DNA of 64,000 nucleotides from MFD04580-c1 sp963702995 (GTDB taxonomy: Bacteria > Planctomycetota > Phycisphaerae > Tepidisphaerales > Tepidisphaeraceae): NCBI GenBank assembly GCA_963702995.1, contig OY969783.1:1860001-1924000 (forward strand). The letters run 5' to 3'. This document shows positions 52,691 to 61,922 of the stretch, piece by piece. Under the pieces are notes generated by a model that worked only from the letters and a program-made list of their open reading frames with translations, was not told the DNA's origin and made no database searches. Position 1 is the stretch's first letter, and each line of letters opens with the position of its first letter. The translations under genes and the position numbers were made by a program.

Positions 52691-54209
52691 ATGTCGCGCC
52701 GGGCCTTCCTGCGATGGTGCTCGGCGGCGACGGCGTCGGCCGCCTCCGGGCCGCTCCTTCGCGCGATGCAGCAGACGGCCCCCTCCACCCAGCCGTCCCC
52801 GCTCAGCGTGATCGTCCTCGGGGCGGGTCTGGCGGGGTTGGTGACGGCGTATGAGCTGGAGAAACGTGGCCACAGCGTGACGCTGCTGGAGGCCGAGCCT
52901 TCCCACGTTGGCGGCCGCGCCCGGACGCTCCGGTTCGACGGCGGTCTCTACGGCGAAGCTGGGGCGATGCGGATCCCCGAAAAACATGACATCACGCGCC
53001 GCTATGTCAAAGAACTTGGCCTGCCGCTCCGCCGGTTCGTCCAGTCCAACCCGGAAGGGTTCTACTACGTTCGCGGCACGCGCGATCGGATCAAGAACGT
53101 CCGGAACCTGAACAAGCTCTATCAACTCGCCGACAACGAGCGGGACCGCACCCCCGACGATCTCTGGGGCCAGGCGGTCTCCGCCCGAATGAAGAGCCTG
53201 ACCGACCCCGAGCGGGCGGATCTGATGTCGATCACGCCGCAGACGGACGCGATTCGCAAGCTCGATCAGCTCTCACTCCAGCAGCTTTGCGAGGTGGCGG
53301 GCTTGTCCACCGAGGCGATCGAGTGGCTCGCGGTGACGCAGGGGCAGGAAAGTGAGCTGTCTTCGGCGGCCGACGAAACCTTGCGAGAAGAGCTCCAGCA
53401 GCTCTGGTCCCTGAAATTTGACGAGATCGTCGGCGGGACCGACCGGCTGCCGGCCGCCTTCGCGGCGAAGCTGCTGTCGAAGCCGCGCATGGGGTGCGAG
53501 GTGACGGCCCTCCGGCAGGACGCCGGGCGGCGCCGGGCGGCCGCCGTCTTCATCGAGAACGGCCAGGAGCAGCGGGTTGAGGGGGACTTTGTCGTCTGCA
53601 CCCTCCCGCTCCCCGTGGTTCAGCGGCTGGCGGTCGACCCGGCGCTCTCCGGCCCCAAGCTCCGCGCCGTCCGCGAACTGAACTACGACTCCGCGACCAT
53701 GGTCCTGGGCGTCGCCCGCAGCCGATTTTGGGAGGTGGACGAAGGGATCTTTGGCGGCGGCACGTTCACCGACCTGCCGACCGGCACCACCTACTACCCC
53801 TACAGACAACGCCGACGCGAAGGACCCCAGGGTCAGCGCCGCCCCGGCGGTGCTCCAGGCCAGCTACACTGTCGGCATGGCCGCGCGCCGCCTGGCCGCC
53901 CTTCCGCACGCCCGCCGCGCCGACCTCTGCATCGACCGCCTGGCGGCCGTTCACCCACAGCTCAGGAACCTGGGCACGATCCAGGAGTCGGCAAGTTGGA
54001 GCTGGGACGCGCACCGCTGGTCCGGCGGCGCCTTCGCCTGGTTCATGCCCGGCCAGCGCACGACGCTCTACAAGGACCTGATTGCCCCCGAAGGCCGCAT
54101 CCTCTTCGCCGGCGAGCACGCATCCCTCTCCCACGCCTGGATGCAGGGGGCGCTGGAGTCAGGGCTGCGGGCGGTCACGCAGATCCTGGAGATCGCGAGC
54201 GCCCGCTGA
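52691..54209 (+). CDS. Tat-exported FAD-dependent amine oxidase (one frameshift)
   Basis: ATG 52691 was chosen because it opens a twin-arginine signal (MSRRAFLRWCSAATASAASG); an earlier ATG at 52637 would bury it. The FAD-binding motif follows (SVIVLGAGLAGLVTAYELEK), then GGRARTLRFDGGLYGEAGAM and a long substrate domain. The frame shifts near 53805; the continuation has WSWDAHRWSGGAFAWFMPGQ and the second flavin motif (GRILFAGEHASLSHAWMQGA, then LESGLRAV). Corrected length is about 505 residues. It belongs to the flavin monoamine oxidase family and acts outside the cytoplasm on an unknown amine or amino acid. Confidence 0.9.
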
Positions 54210-54300
54210 CGGGAGGGCGAAGCGAGTTGCCACAGATGAAGACCGATGAACACGGATAAGACGGGGAGGGAAGGTCCGACGGGATCTACCGGAGCCACTC

Positions 54301-55107
54301 ATGCCCGACAGCGAGGCGACGCGCCTGGCTCGTAAGACCGCGATGAAGTTCGCGATTCGCCGGGTCGTCGGCGAGTTGTATGTCGGCAAGCGGCTGAAGA
54401 TGCGATCCCTCTCGACGCTGTTGCGGGAGTTGCCACTCCCGCCGTCGCCCCGCGTGTTGGAAGTCGGTTGCGAGGACGGCGTCTTCTCGGAGTGGTTCTC
54501 GCGGAAGATCAAAGGGGCGACGGTGGTCGGCCTGGAGATTGACGTCGATCAGTCGGCCGCTTGCCGGGCGTGGGCGCAGCGGTCGGGGCGCGGCGATCGG
54601 CTCATGTTCAGGCAGGGGGATGTGCTCGACCTTGCCGACCGCGAGGCGTACGACGTAGTCTTTTGTCTGGACGTGCTCGGGTACATTCGCGATGACAAAG
54701 CGGCGATCGCCCGCATGGCGGCCGCGTTGAAGCGGGGTGGGTGGCTGGTCGTGCATCAACCCAACACGACCTATCAGCGGTTCGATCGCACGCTTCACTA
54801 CGTCTCGCCCGAAGAGGCCGGGAAGATCACCGCCGGGCACCTCCGCCACGGGTACGCGCCGGACGAGCTCGCGGCCCTGATCCGCACCGACCCGACGCTC
54901 TGGATCGACCGACTCCTGCTCTGGAACGGACGGGCGAGCGACATTGCCCATCGCGTCTACACCGCGCTGGAGCGGCCGGCGTTCCTGCGCCCCCTGTCGC
55001 TCCCGCTGGTGGATGCCCTCTCGATCCTCGACCGCCGGCGGCCGCCGGCGCATGGGAATACCGTGTGCGTCGTCGCGAGGAGAGCGAGTACAGACGGTCG
55101 AGCTTAG
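54301..55107 (+). CDS. Class I SAM-dependent methyltransferase
   Basis: The 268-residue protein has motif I (PRVLEVGCEDGVFSEWFSRK), an acidic motif II (TVVGLEIDVDQSAACRAWAQ) and motif IV (AYDVVFCLDVLGYIRDDKAA), followed by ALKRGGWLVVHQPNTTYQRF. That is the standard small-molecule Methyltransf_11/25 fold. The acceptor is unknown. The C-terminus (VDALSILDRRRPPAHGNTVC) is family-specific. It stands 91 bases downstream of the amine oxidase and may share its transcript; another methyltransferase lies 0.7 kb further on the opposite strand. Confidence 0.9.
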   Translation: MPDSEATRLARKTAMKFAIRRVVGELYVGKRLKMRSLSTLLRELPLPPSPRVLEVGCEDGVFSEWFSRKIKGATVVGLEIDVDQSAACRAWAQRSGRGDRLMFRQGDVLDLADREAYDVVFCLDVLGYIRDDKAAIARMAAALKRGGWLVVHQPNTTYQRFDRTLHYVSPEEAGKITAGHLRHGYAPDELAALIRTDPTLWIDRLLLWNGRASDIAHRVYTALERPAFLRPLSLPLVDALSILDRRRPPAHGNTVCVVARRASTDGRA

Positions 55108-55193
55108 AAATGAGAATGCTGTTGCGATTGTATGCCGTCCCACCGAAGCCGACGGGTCAAGTCCCCGCGCGATGCCCAAGGTTCGGCGGGGTG

Positions 55194-55418
55194 TCAAGCG
55201 GCGACGGCCGTGTACACCCTGCCACGTTGCTTGAGCCACGCGACATCTCCCTGCTTGGCGCGGGCCTCGATCTCACGCAGGAGTTCCACCACCTGTGGCT
55301 CAAAACACGGCTCACTCGGGTCTGAATCGGGAATAACCGCTTCGACCTCAATGACCACGACGAATTGATCGGTGCGAACAATTCGGGTTCGCTTTACTCG
55401 TTTACCGGTTAAGGTCAT
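55194..55418 (-). CDS. Small acidic hypothetical protein downstream of DUF4258 gene
   Basis: The 74-residue product (MTLTGKRVKRTRIVRTDQFV, then VVIEVEAVIPDSDPSEPCFE and ELLREIEARAKQGDVAWLKQ) starts three bases after the DUF4258 stop. It is well placed to be co-translated and is probably real. It has a beta-strand pair and a C-terminal helix. An antitoxin or accessory role is conceivable only from its position. I recognise no family. Confidence 0.6.
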   Translation of the reverse strand: MTLTGKRVKRTRIVRTDQFVVVIEVEAVIPDSDPSEPCFEPQVVELLREIEARAKQGDVAWLKQRGRVYTAVAA

Positions 55419-55421
55419 ATA

Positions 55422-55706
55422 TCACTCGTCAAAGAAGTGGATCGTGACAAGCTTCGCCACGCCATCAGAAGCTAAGTGCGACCATACCGCGTTCACCTCG
55501 GTGCCGTCAGCCAGAGACTGGCGTATTTCGACCGCGGGGTTGGGCTGAGCATTTGGACGTTCCGCGATAAGCGATCCGCTGGCGATACCGTTGACCACCT
55601 GCCACTCCAACACCCCGCGCTCATCCAGTCGCTCCGCGGCATGTTGACCGACAACGTAACGCCCTTCGGCCACCAAGTCCCGGATGATTTCGTAAACGCG
55701 TCCCAC
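55422..55706 (-). CDS. DUF4258 domain protein (RelE/ParE-like fold candidate)
   Basis: The 94-residue product reads MGRVYEIIRDLVAEGRYVVG, QHAAERLDERGVLEWQVVNG and IASGSLIAERPNAQPNPAVE, ending VWSHLASDGVAKLVTIHFFD. The His-A-x-x-R-x-x-x-R-G motif and the closing beta-hairpin are typical of DUF4258, a family proposed to share the RelE/ParE fold. Members are often in toxin-antitoxin-like pairs. It is followed immediately by a small acidic gene. Confidence 0.8.
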   Translation of the reverse strand: MGRVYEIIRDLVAEGRYVVGQHAAERLDERGVLEWQVVNGIASGSLIAERPNAQPNPAVEIRQSLADGTEVNAVWSHLASDGVAKLVTIHFFDE

Positions 55707-55824
55707 CCATCGTCTCCTCTCTCGTGACAGTTGTTGACGTCGCGTCGATCGTACCCTACATCGGCCGATGACAACTCGCCGCGCCGCCCGTTTATCCGCG
55801 ACTCGTCACAAGGGCCGAATCTGC

Positions 55825-56598
55825 TCACGTCCCGGTGCGCTCGAGGATGGCGATGTTCTCTTTGCCATCGGGGTTCGGCTCGAACTTGACGACTTTGAAC
55901 GGGATCGGGATGACTCCCCGCGCGGATTCCAGGAACGATCGGAGCGTCGTTTCTTCCCAGACGTGGAAATGAATGCTGTACTTCATGTCCATGATGCGGT
56001 TGACTTCGTTCGTCCGCTCCGGCTCGGACGTGATCTTGCTGACGAGCCCCACCCATTCTTCGAAGTGGCCGCGTCGCGAGGCCGCCGGGCCGTTTTGATG
56101 ATCGGCGAGCATGTGCTCCCACGGCGTGGGCGGGCGATCGATGTCGAACGTGTATCGCCGATCCGGCACGGACAGAAAGAGCCGGCCACCGACTTTCACC
56201 CGGCTCAGGAACGAACGGAGCGTGCCGATCGGGTCTTCGCAGTGCTCGAGGAAATGGTTTCCGATCACGAAATCGACCGAGGCCGGCGCGACGGTGCTCA
56301 GCGTCTCCCCGTCGTCAACGATATCGATGTGGACGAGCGGCAGCGACTGGAGCTCGGGGTACTGTCGCCTCAACTCCGAGACCGGCATTCGGTCCAGATA
56401 TCGAACCCGGCACCGCCCCGGGTGCACGACGAGCGGGTTGTGCAGCGCGCCAACCTCGATCCCGTCGCCCTTGAGGAACTCATTGGAGATCCGCGTCCGC
56501 GGCTCGCGGTTCCGCATTGAGATCAATCGAAAACGAAGGTTTCGGACGGGGCCCCACTGCTTGAGCGGCCGCAATCTGGATTTAACCCAATTCTTCAC
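55825..56598 (-). CDS. SAM-dependent methyltransferase (Methyltransf_11-like)
   Basis: The 257-residue protein shows a degenerate N-terminal Rossmann half (DGIEVGALHNPLVVHPGRCR, then VRYLDRMPVSELRRQYPEL) and a conserved second half: VDFVIGNHFLEHCEDPIGTL, RSFLSRVKVGGRLFLSVPDR and RYTFDIDRPPTPWEHMLADH. This pattern is common in methyltransferases of polysaccharide or surface-glycan clusters. The membrane glycosyltransferase 0.4 kb away fits that, but the acceptor is not visible. Confidence 0.88.
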   Translation of the reverse strand: MKNWVKSRLRPLKQWGPVRNLRFRLISMRNREPRTRISNEFLKGDGIEVGALHNPLVVHPGRCRVRYLDRMPVSELRRQYPELQSLPLVHIDIVDDGETLSTVAPASVDFVIGNHFLEHCEDPIGTLRSFLSRVKVGGRLFLSVPDRRYTFDIDRPPTPWEHMLADHQNGPAASRRGHFEEWVGLVSKITSEPERTNEVNRIMDMKYSIHFHVWEETTLRSFLESARGVIPIPFKVVKFEPNPDGKENIAILERTGT

Positions 56599-56992
56599 AG
56601 GGGTCGATGGTACGAGTTGGCAACATCACGGACAAGATTCGTGCGCTGCGGCGCCGACCCACGCCCCGGGCCTTGCCGATGGGCTCCCGAAGTTCACTTC
56701 AGACAGAACGAGGCTGCCGCGGACGGCGCATCATCCGGCCGCTTTCGCCGCCTGCTCGGCGGGTAACACTTGGGTGCCATGGCCCACGCTGGCGTGGGCA
56801 TGTCTTGATCATCCTGACCGAACAACTGTGAAAACTGAGAACAGCACCCCCACGCGAGCGTGGGACATGGCACCGGGCGCAACGGAAGTGAGCGTCGCAC
56901 GATTTCGCGATAGATATCGCCACTAATAGGGCCACTCCCGTCGTCGATCGCTCGCTGGCGTGACGCGTTTCGTTCGGTTTGCGGCGGGTCGG
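56599..56992. other. Intergenic region with inverted repeat
   Basis: This 394-base gap lies between two minus-strand genes. Its main content is the family E inverted repeat at 56772-56877. No gene was recognised. Confidence 0.6.
56772..56877. repeat. Inverted repeat family E, copy 2
   Basis: GGTGCCATGGCCCACGCTGG followed by CGTGGGCATG at the left is inverted at the right as CCCCCACGCGAGCGTGGGAC, then ATGGCACCGG. The 45-base centre is AT-richer. Related to 39200-39266. Confidence 0.78.
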
Positions 56993-58556
56993 TTAATCCG
57001 CATCGGCCAATCTGTAGATTGTCTGCCCACCGACTTCGGCCTCGGGGCGGTATCTTCGATGGACGTACGCGTCGAGGTCCTGCCATGCCCGGGCGTAGCG
57101 GGCCTGACGAAGCGGGCTCTCCTCAAGCTCCTTGAGCCGAAGGCTGATCTCCGCGACCTGGCTGTCCACGTGGGCGGGGAGGATGACGAATCGGGGATTG
57201 CGGTCATCAAAGTCTTTGAGCAGCGCCGGGCCGAGTTCGGCGGCCGCCGCGTCGTCATTGGCCCAGAGGAAGGTCAACGGGTAGCGCGACCCGGGCCGGA
57301 GGTTGGTCTCGATCAGGAGGCGGGGCATCGCGTCTTGCCAGACGGCGTCGCCGGGGCGGGAGTGGACGCGCAGGTATTCCGTGACCGCGAGGCAGCGCGA
57401 CGGCCGCTCGACGTCGGGGGCGACCATCCAGATGCCGAATAGGGAGACGCCGACCGGCAGCGCGAGGGCGGCCGCCAGCGGCAGCGGGCGGTCGTCGCGG
57501 GGGATCATCCCGAAGAGCAGCGCCGAAGGGGCCGCCAGGGCGAGAAAGTGATACGAGTACATCCGGCCCCCCGCCAAAACGGCGGCCGCTTCGAAACCCA
57601 GCCACAGGATTGCAAAGGCGACCAGAGGGCGTGCCGCTGAGCCCGTGACGCGATGGCCGGGGCGTCGAAAGATGATTGCCCGGACGACCGGCGGGAACCC
57701 GAAGATCACGGCGGCCGCCACCCACTTCCCCAGGTCCCAGACATCCCAGCGCGAGCCGGCGGCATATCGGGCCACCTGTCGCCAGATCGCCGGGGTTTGC
57801 GCGAGCAAGTCCGTGCCATAGAGGTAGGCGAGCGAGACGGCCAGCGGAACGGCCGCCCCGGCGGCTGCGCGCGCAGTTTCGCGCCGGGGGCCGGCGCGAC
57901 AGGAGCGTCACGATCGCGAATGCGGCCAGCGGCGCAATTCCGGAAGGCTTGATCATCGCGCCGGTCCCGGCCGCCAGCCCGACGAGGAACGCGTCGCGCG
58001 GGTCGTCGCCGGCGAGGGCCAGCAGCGCGGCGGCGGCCGCGATGGTGGAGAAGGCGGCGATCAGCGTCTCAAGCCTGAAGCCTCCGTCAACGGCGAAATG
58101 GAAATTGAGGAAGGCCAGCGCGGCGACGGCGGTGGGGATGGCTGCCCAGCGCCCGACCGAGCGCGAAGCCGCCCGGGCGAGCATCGCCGTCGCGCCGAGG
58201 ACCATCGCGGTTTGCAGTAAAACGTACCCTGGCCACGCCGGCCCAAGCAGCCGCCATGCTCCGCTGACGAGCAGGCCGACCGTGGGGAATTTGTTGTCCA
58301 CCATCTCAATGCCGACGCGGCCGCCCTCGGCAACGAGCTTTCCCATGTAGACGAAAATGCCGCCGTCGGCCCAGTATGGTTGAAAGAGGTTCAGCGCCCG
58401 CTCGGCGAGGAGGATCGGCAGACAGACCACGACGAAGGCCCATCGGGCCCGGCTGCCATGGCAGGCGGCGTCCGCGGGCGGCGTGGAGCGGCCGGTTTGG
58501 AGGACGGTCGTCACTCGATTGGTATCGGCCTGCGATGGACGCGAGAAGACCCGCAT
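56993..58556 (-). CDS. GT39/PMT-type membrane glycosyltransferase (one frameshift)
   Basis: The N-terminus has WAFVVVCLPILLAERALNLF and the catalytic loop region (PYWADGGIFVYMGKLVAEGG, then EMVDNKFPTVGLLVSGAWRL), where the Asp residues match the ArnT/PMT family. Many membrane segments follow. One extra base in a C-run near 57887 shifts the frame. The rest continues LLAQTPAIWRQVARYAAGSR, AAVIFGFPPVVRAIIFRRPG and a soluble C-terminal domain. Corrected length is about 520 residues with roughly ten segments. It should transfer a sugar from a polyprenyl carrier to an acceptor outside the membrane. Confidence 0.85.
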
Positions 58557-58860
58557 CCCGCTGGCAACCTCCGCACTCTCCTCGGGTTTCGGCTGACGGT
58601 TATCGGACCTTCCCCAACGGACGATGCGAAAAGCGACGGTGTTGGACAGCGTCGCGCGGCCCGATTATGAACACGGCTGTCCAATCGCGACTCAAAAGCA
58701 ATGCGAATGTATCTTGGGCGGATCCGGCAGGAAGCCCTACAATCAGTTCGGCCAGAAATCCTCCGCGTTGGCCGGCGGCCGGCACGTTTTTCGCATTGCG
58801 ACTCAGGTTCGTGAAGGCGGAACGAAGGGCCTTGTGCAATTCTGCGGTCAGGATGGCGAG
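58557..58860. other. Intergenic region between divergent genes
   Basis: This 304-base gap presumably carries promoters for the GT39-like gene (-) and the hotdog-fold gene (+). The open frame running through it on the plus strand has no family features. Nothing else is recognisable. Confidence 0.5.
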
Positions 58861-59562
58861 ATGAATTCTTCGGATGTCATGCACCCGGACGCCATGGACG
58901 AATACGACTTGGCGGCCCCCGAGCCGGTGTCACGGTCGCGGGTATCGCGACCGGATCGCACTGAGCCGGCCGGAGACCCGATCCCGGCCGCCGAGGCACG
59001 TCGCGTGGTGCGTCAGCTCGATCAGCCGCCGACGCTTTACGATAAGGTGGAGGCGTTCGTCAGCAAGTTGTCGATGCGCGATAACTTCTGGAACAGCATC
59101 TGTTCGCTGATCTGGCTGCCGCTCGCATTTTTCTCGGGGATTCGGCTGAAAGAGCTGGATGCGAACACGTTCGTCGCTCGGGCGGTGCTCCCCTTCCGGC
59201 GGTTCAATCGCAACTGGTATCGAGCGATGGCGGGCGGCGCGCTGTTGGCCAACAGCGAGATCGCCGGCGGCTCATATGTTTTTGGCATCTGCGGCGGCGA
59301 CTACACCGTTGTCTGCAAGCACCTGGACTATAAATTCCTGCGGCCGTGCCTCGGCCCGGCCGTGTATCGCATCAAGGCGCGGGAGAACATGAAAGACCTC
59401 ATGGCCGGGGGCGGCGAATTCAACATCGTCGTCGATATGGACATCCTCCAGCAGGCCAGTCGCGTTGGCGAACGGGATAAGCGGGTTGGCCAGTGCGTCT
59501 GCACGTTTCACGTCACTCCCAAGGTCCACCACAAAGTGAAGCGGCTGCGGAAGGGTCGGTAA
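58861..59562 (+). CDS. DUF4442-like hotdog-fold protein
   Basis: ATG 58861, preceded by GGATGGCGAG, gives 233 residues; the frame to 58624 is a poor extension. After a charged N-terminal 60 residues the protein has LSMRDNFWNSICSLIWLPLA, then FRRFNRNWYRAMAGGALLAN and SEIAGGSYVFGICGGDYTVV. It continues CKHLDYKFLRPCLGPAVYRI and ends in a strand-rich segment (FNIVVDMDILQQ; QCVCTFHVTPKVHHKVKRLR). This order of helix and sheet is that of DUF4442/PaaI-type hotdog proteins, often thioesterases. The substrate is unknown. Confidence 0.72.
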   Translation: MNSSDVMHPDAMDEYDLAAPEPVSRSRVSRPDRTEPAGDPIPAAEARRVVRQLDQPPTLYDKVEAFVSKLSMRDNFWNSICSLIWLPLAFFSGIRLKELDANTFVARAVLPFRRFNRNWYRAMAGGALLANSEIAGGSYVFGICGGDYTVVCKHLDYKFLRPCLGPAVYRIKARENMKDLMAGGGEFNIVVDMDILQQASRVGERDKRVGQCVCTFHVTPKVHHKVKRLRKGR

Positions 59563-59604
59563 CCGCGGGTAACGCGCCCGCGCCAGTTCCGGTAAACTCT
59601 TCCT

Positions 59605-60911
59605 GTGACCGCATTTGAACCTCTACCGACTTCTCGGGGCTCCGGCCGGCTGGCCGTACTGGGCTGGGGCGCGTTCCTTGGGATGAGCTGGACCTGGTGC
59701 ATCGGCATGTTCCTGCCGGTACTGCTGGTCCGCGATTTTGGGCCGTGGGCGTGGGCGGTCTTCGCGATACCCAATGTCATTGGGGCGGCCGCCATGGGGC
59801 GAGTGCTTCGGGACGCCGAAGCGAGCCGGGAGATCACCGACGCCCACACCGAAGCCTGCACGGCATTCTCCGCCGTCACGATCCTTTTCCAGGTTACCTT
59901 CGTCGGATGGATCGGCCGCCTGCTGGTGGGGAACTGGGCGGCCGTTCTGATGCTCGGTACTGTGGCACTGACGCTCGCGATCAGCCAGCGCGGCCGCCGC
60001 GCCGAATGGGCGATGGCGGCGGGCCTCTTCGTTTTTTCCGTGGTCGCGTTCGCCGTCGCGCTTTCGAGCGGCCGGGAGATGATCCTGGCCGGGTTCCCCA
60101 CCCGCTGGGACGAGGAATCGACTGCCCTGCCCTACCTGGCCATGGTCTGCATGCTGGGCTTTGGGTTGTGCCCCTACCTTGACCTGACTTTCCATAAAGC
60201 GCGGCAGGCGACGTCGCCGGCGGCCGGGCTCGGGGCGTTTATCTTCGGCTTTGGCGGGCCGTTCCTGCTGATGCTCGTCTTCACCCTTTGGTATGCCAGA
60301 TTGCTGGCCCCCCTGTCGCGCGGCGCGTGCCCGCGATCCCGAACGGGCTCCGGTGGGCACTGGCGGCTCATTTGTGCGTGCAATGCGGTTACACGATTGC
60401 CGTCCACTGGCGTGAGCTGGGCTGGGGGCCGCGATTATCGGAATCGATCGCGAAGAACCCGAGAAAGGTGGCGGCGGCCGTGGTCGGCTTCGTCGCGGCG
60501 ATCGCGGTCCACGGCGTCGGCCTCATGTCGGCGCGCCTCGGCGTGACGCACCTCCTCCCGGCCGAAGTCGTCTACCGGCTGTTCCTGTCGTTCTATGGGC
60601 TGGTGTTCCCGGCGTACGTGTGGATTTGCGTGGCCCCGGCGCGCGTGGCGTTACGACGGCGGCCCATAGGCCTGTCGGGGCCCGAGGCCGCCGAGGTGAC
60701 CCGCGGGCGGATCCGGGTGCTGATCGCCGTTCTGATCGTCGCGGCGCCAATGTACTGGAAGGGCTTCATCCAGAATGACTGGAGCTGGCTTGCCCCCGGG
60801 GTTGGGGTGGTACTGCTTGCGCCGCTGACGCTCCCTTGGCTGGCCCGCCCACGCGGCGCCTCGCGGCCTCTGATGAAAGGCCCGAGGGACGGCGGCCGCC
60901 GGCGGAGGTGA
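59605..60911 (+). CDS. Polytopic membrane protein (one frameshift)
   Basis: A GTG start at 59605 opens SGRLAVLGWGAFLGMSWTWC, then IGMFLPVLLVRDFGPWAWAV. About a dozen membrane segments can be counted over the corrected 435 residues. The frame breaks in a run of six C residues near 60308. The continuation reads AIPNGLRWALAAHLCVQCGY, AAAVVGFVAAIAVHGVGLMS and LLPAEVVYRLFLSFYGLVFP. It loosely resembles a transporter of the APC or SSS type, but I find no diagnostic motif, so no substrate or reaction is proposed. Confidence 0.7.
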
Positions 60912-61922
60912 GGTCGGGCCGTGCGTCGGCTCTCGACGTGCGTGCGACGATAGCAACCGTGCGATAGACTCCCACTTACCCATGCTTCGCAGGGTTGCCA
61001 GACGGGAGGATTGCGACCGACCCCCCAGCATAACGGCCTCATCCGTTCATCGCTCTCTTTGGTGGTTCGCGCCGTTTGCCCTTCCGGCAGTTGTGTGAGA
61101 CGCTTCCTATTCAGTGTTATATCGTGGCAGCGACGGTTTTACGGGGAACGGTATCGTTTTCGCTGACCCCGCCTGAGCGTTTGAAAAGTCTGTGGGGCCG
61201 CTGACTTAATGCGCAGGTCGGGATCGGTGCGCCGGATTTCGGGCGGCCTGTTAAGTTAGGTAGCTCATAGACGGGAGTCGGTCAGTGCGGTGTTTTTGCC
61301 GGGTTTCTGCTTGAAGTTTAAGGGTCCACCGGATATTTGCGTTGATGTCGAAGATGTGTGAGCTGATGCATAGCCGGACTTGCCGGCAAAACTCCGGTCT
61401 CGTGGGTGCGAGGGAGTGATGGCGTCGGTTTGTTCACAGCGGCTGGCGGACGCGGCTGACGGCCGCAGCCTTTCGCCAGAATGACTTAATTCGTTCCTTC
61501 TGAATCCGCGGCGTGGGCCGGCTGAACCGCTGGCGCGCGTCATAGCGTTTCAAGCACCTCTTTTGCGCGCCGCGTTGCCGCGTTTGAGGGGCTGTTGAGC
61601 ACAGGGCCGTCATGGGGACGCCTCGGCAAGCGAATTTTGTTAGACCCCGTCGCAGGCATATTGAATGTTAAAGGCGACCCGAGCCGTACGGTTCGGAAGC
61701 GACAGGCTGTGCCTGTCACGCTGGAGTTGTCCCCGTTCGCCTCGATGTGTGGGCCAGGCCTTTCGAGGGCCCGGCAAGTCGAGGCCGGGAGAGCCGGCAA
61801 GTGTCCTGACAAAGTATTGAATGTTTGCGAGCGCCCGCTGGAAGCGGCTCGCAAACCGGCGTCTGGGCGCCTGCCAGGGTGCCCCTGCGACCGACCCTGT
61901 ACGTTGAGGAAGGGGTTCGAGC
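60912..61922. other. One-kilobase gene-free leader before the polysaccharide cluster
   Basis: I find no convincing gene in these 1,011 bases. The first 600 are unremarkable. The last 270 (about 61650-61922) contain a repeated TATTGAATGTT motif and several small hairpins (see the separate entry). The length suggests an extended regulatory leader. Confidence 0.65.
61659..61857 (+). promoter_or_regulatory. Hairpin cluster and direct repeats upstream of sugar transferase
   Basis: TATTGAATGTT occurs at 61659-61669 and again at 61815-61825. Between and after them lie hairpins: CCGAGCCGTACGGTTCGG (about 61679), GACAGGCTGTGCCTGTC (about 61701) and the stem TTTGCGAGC / GCTCGCAAA (about 61824-61856). 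They precede the ribosome site of the sugar transferase gene by about 50 bases. The function is unknown. Confidence 0.45.

Noticed and set aside
61265..61543. 92-codon open frame in the leader of the polysaccharide cluster
   Set aside because: No ribosome site, no domain and atypical composition; treated as non-coding.
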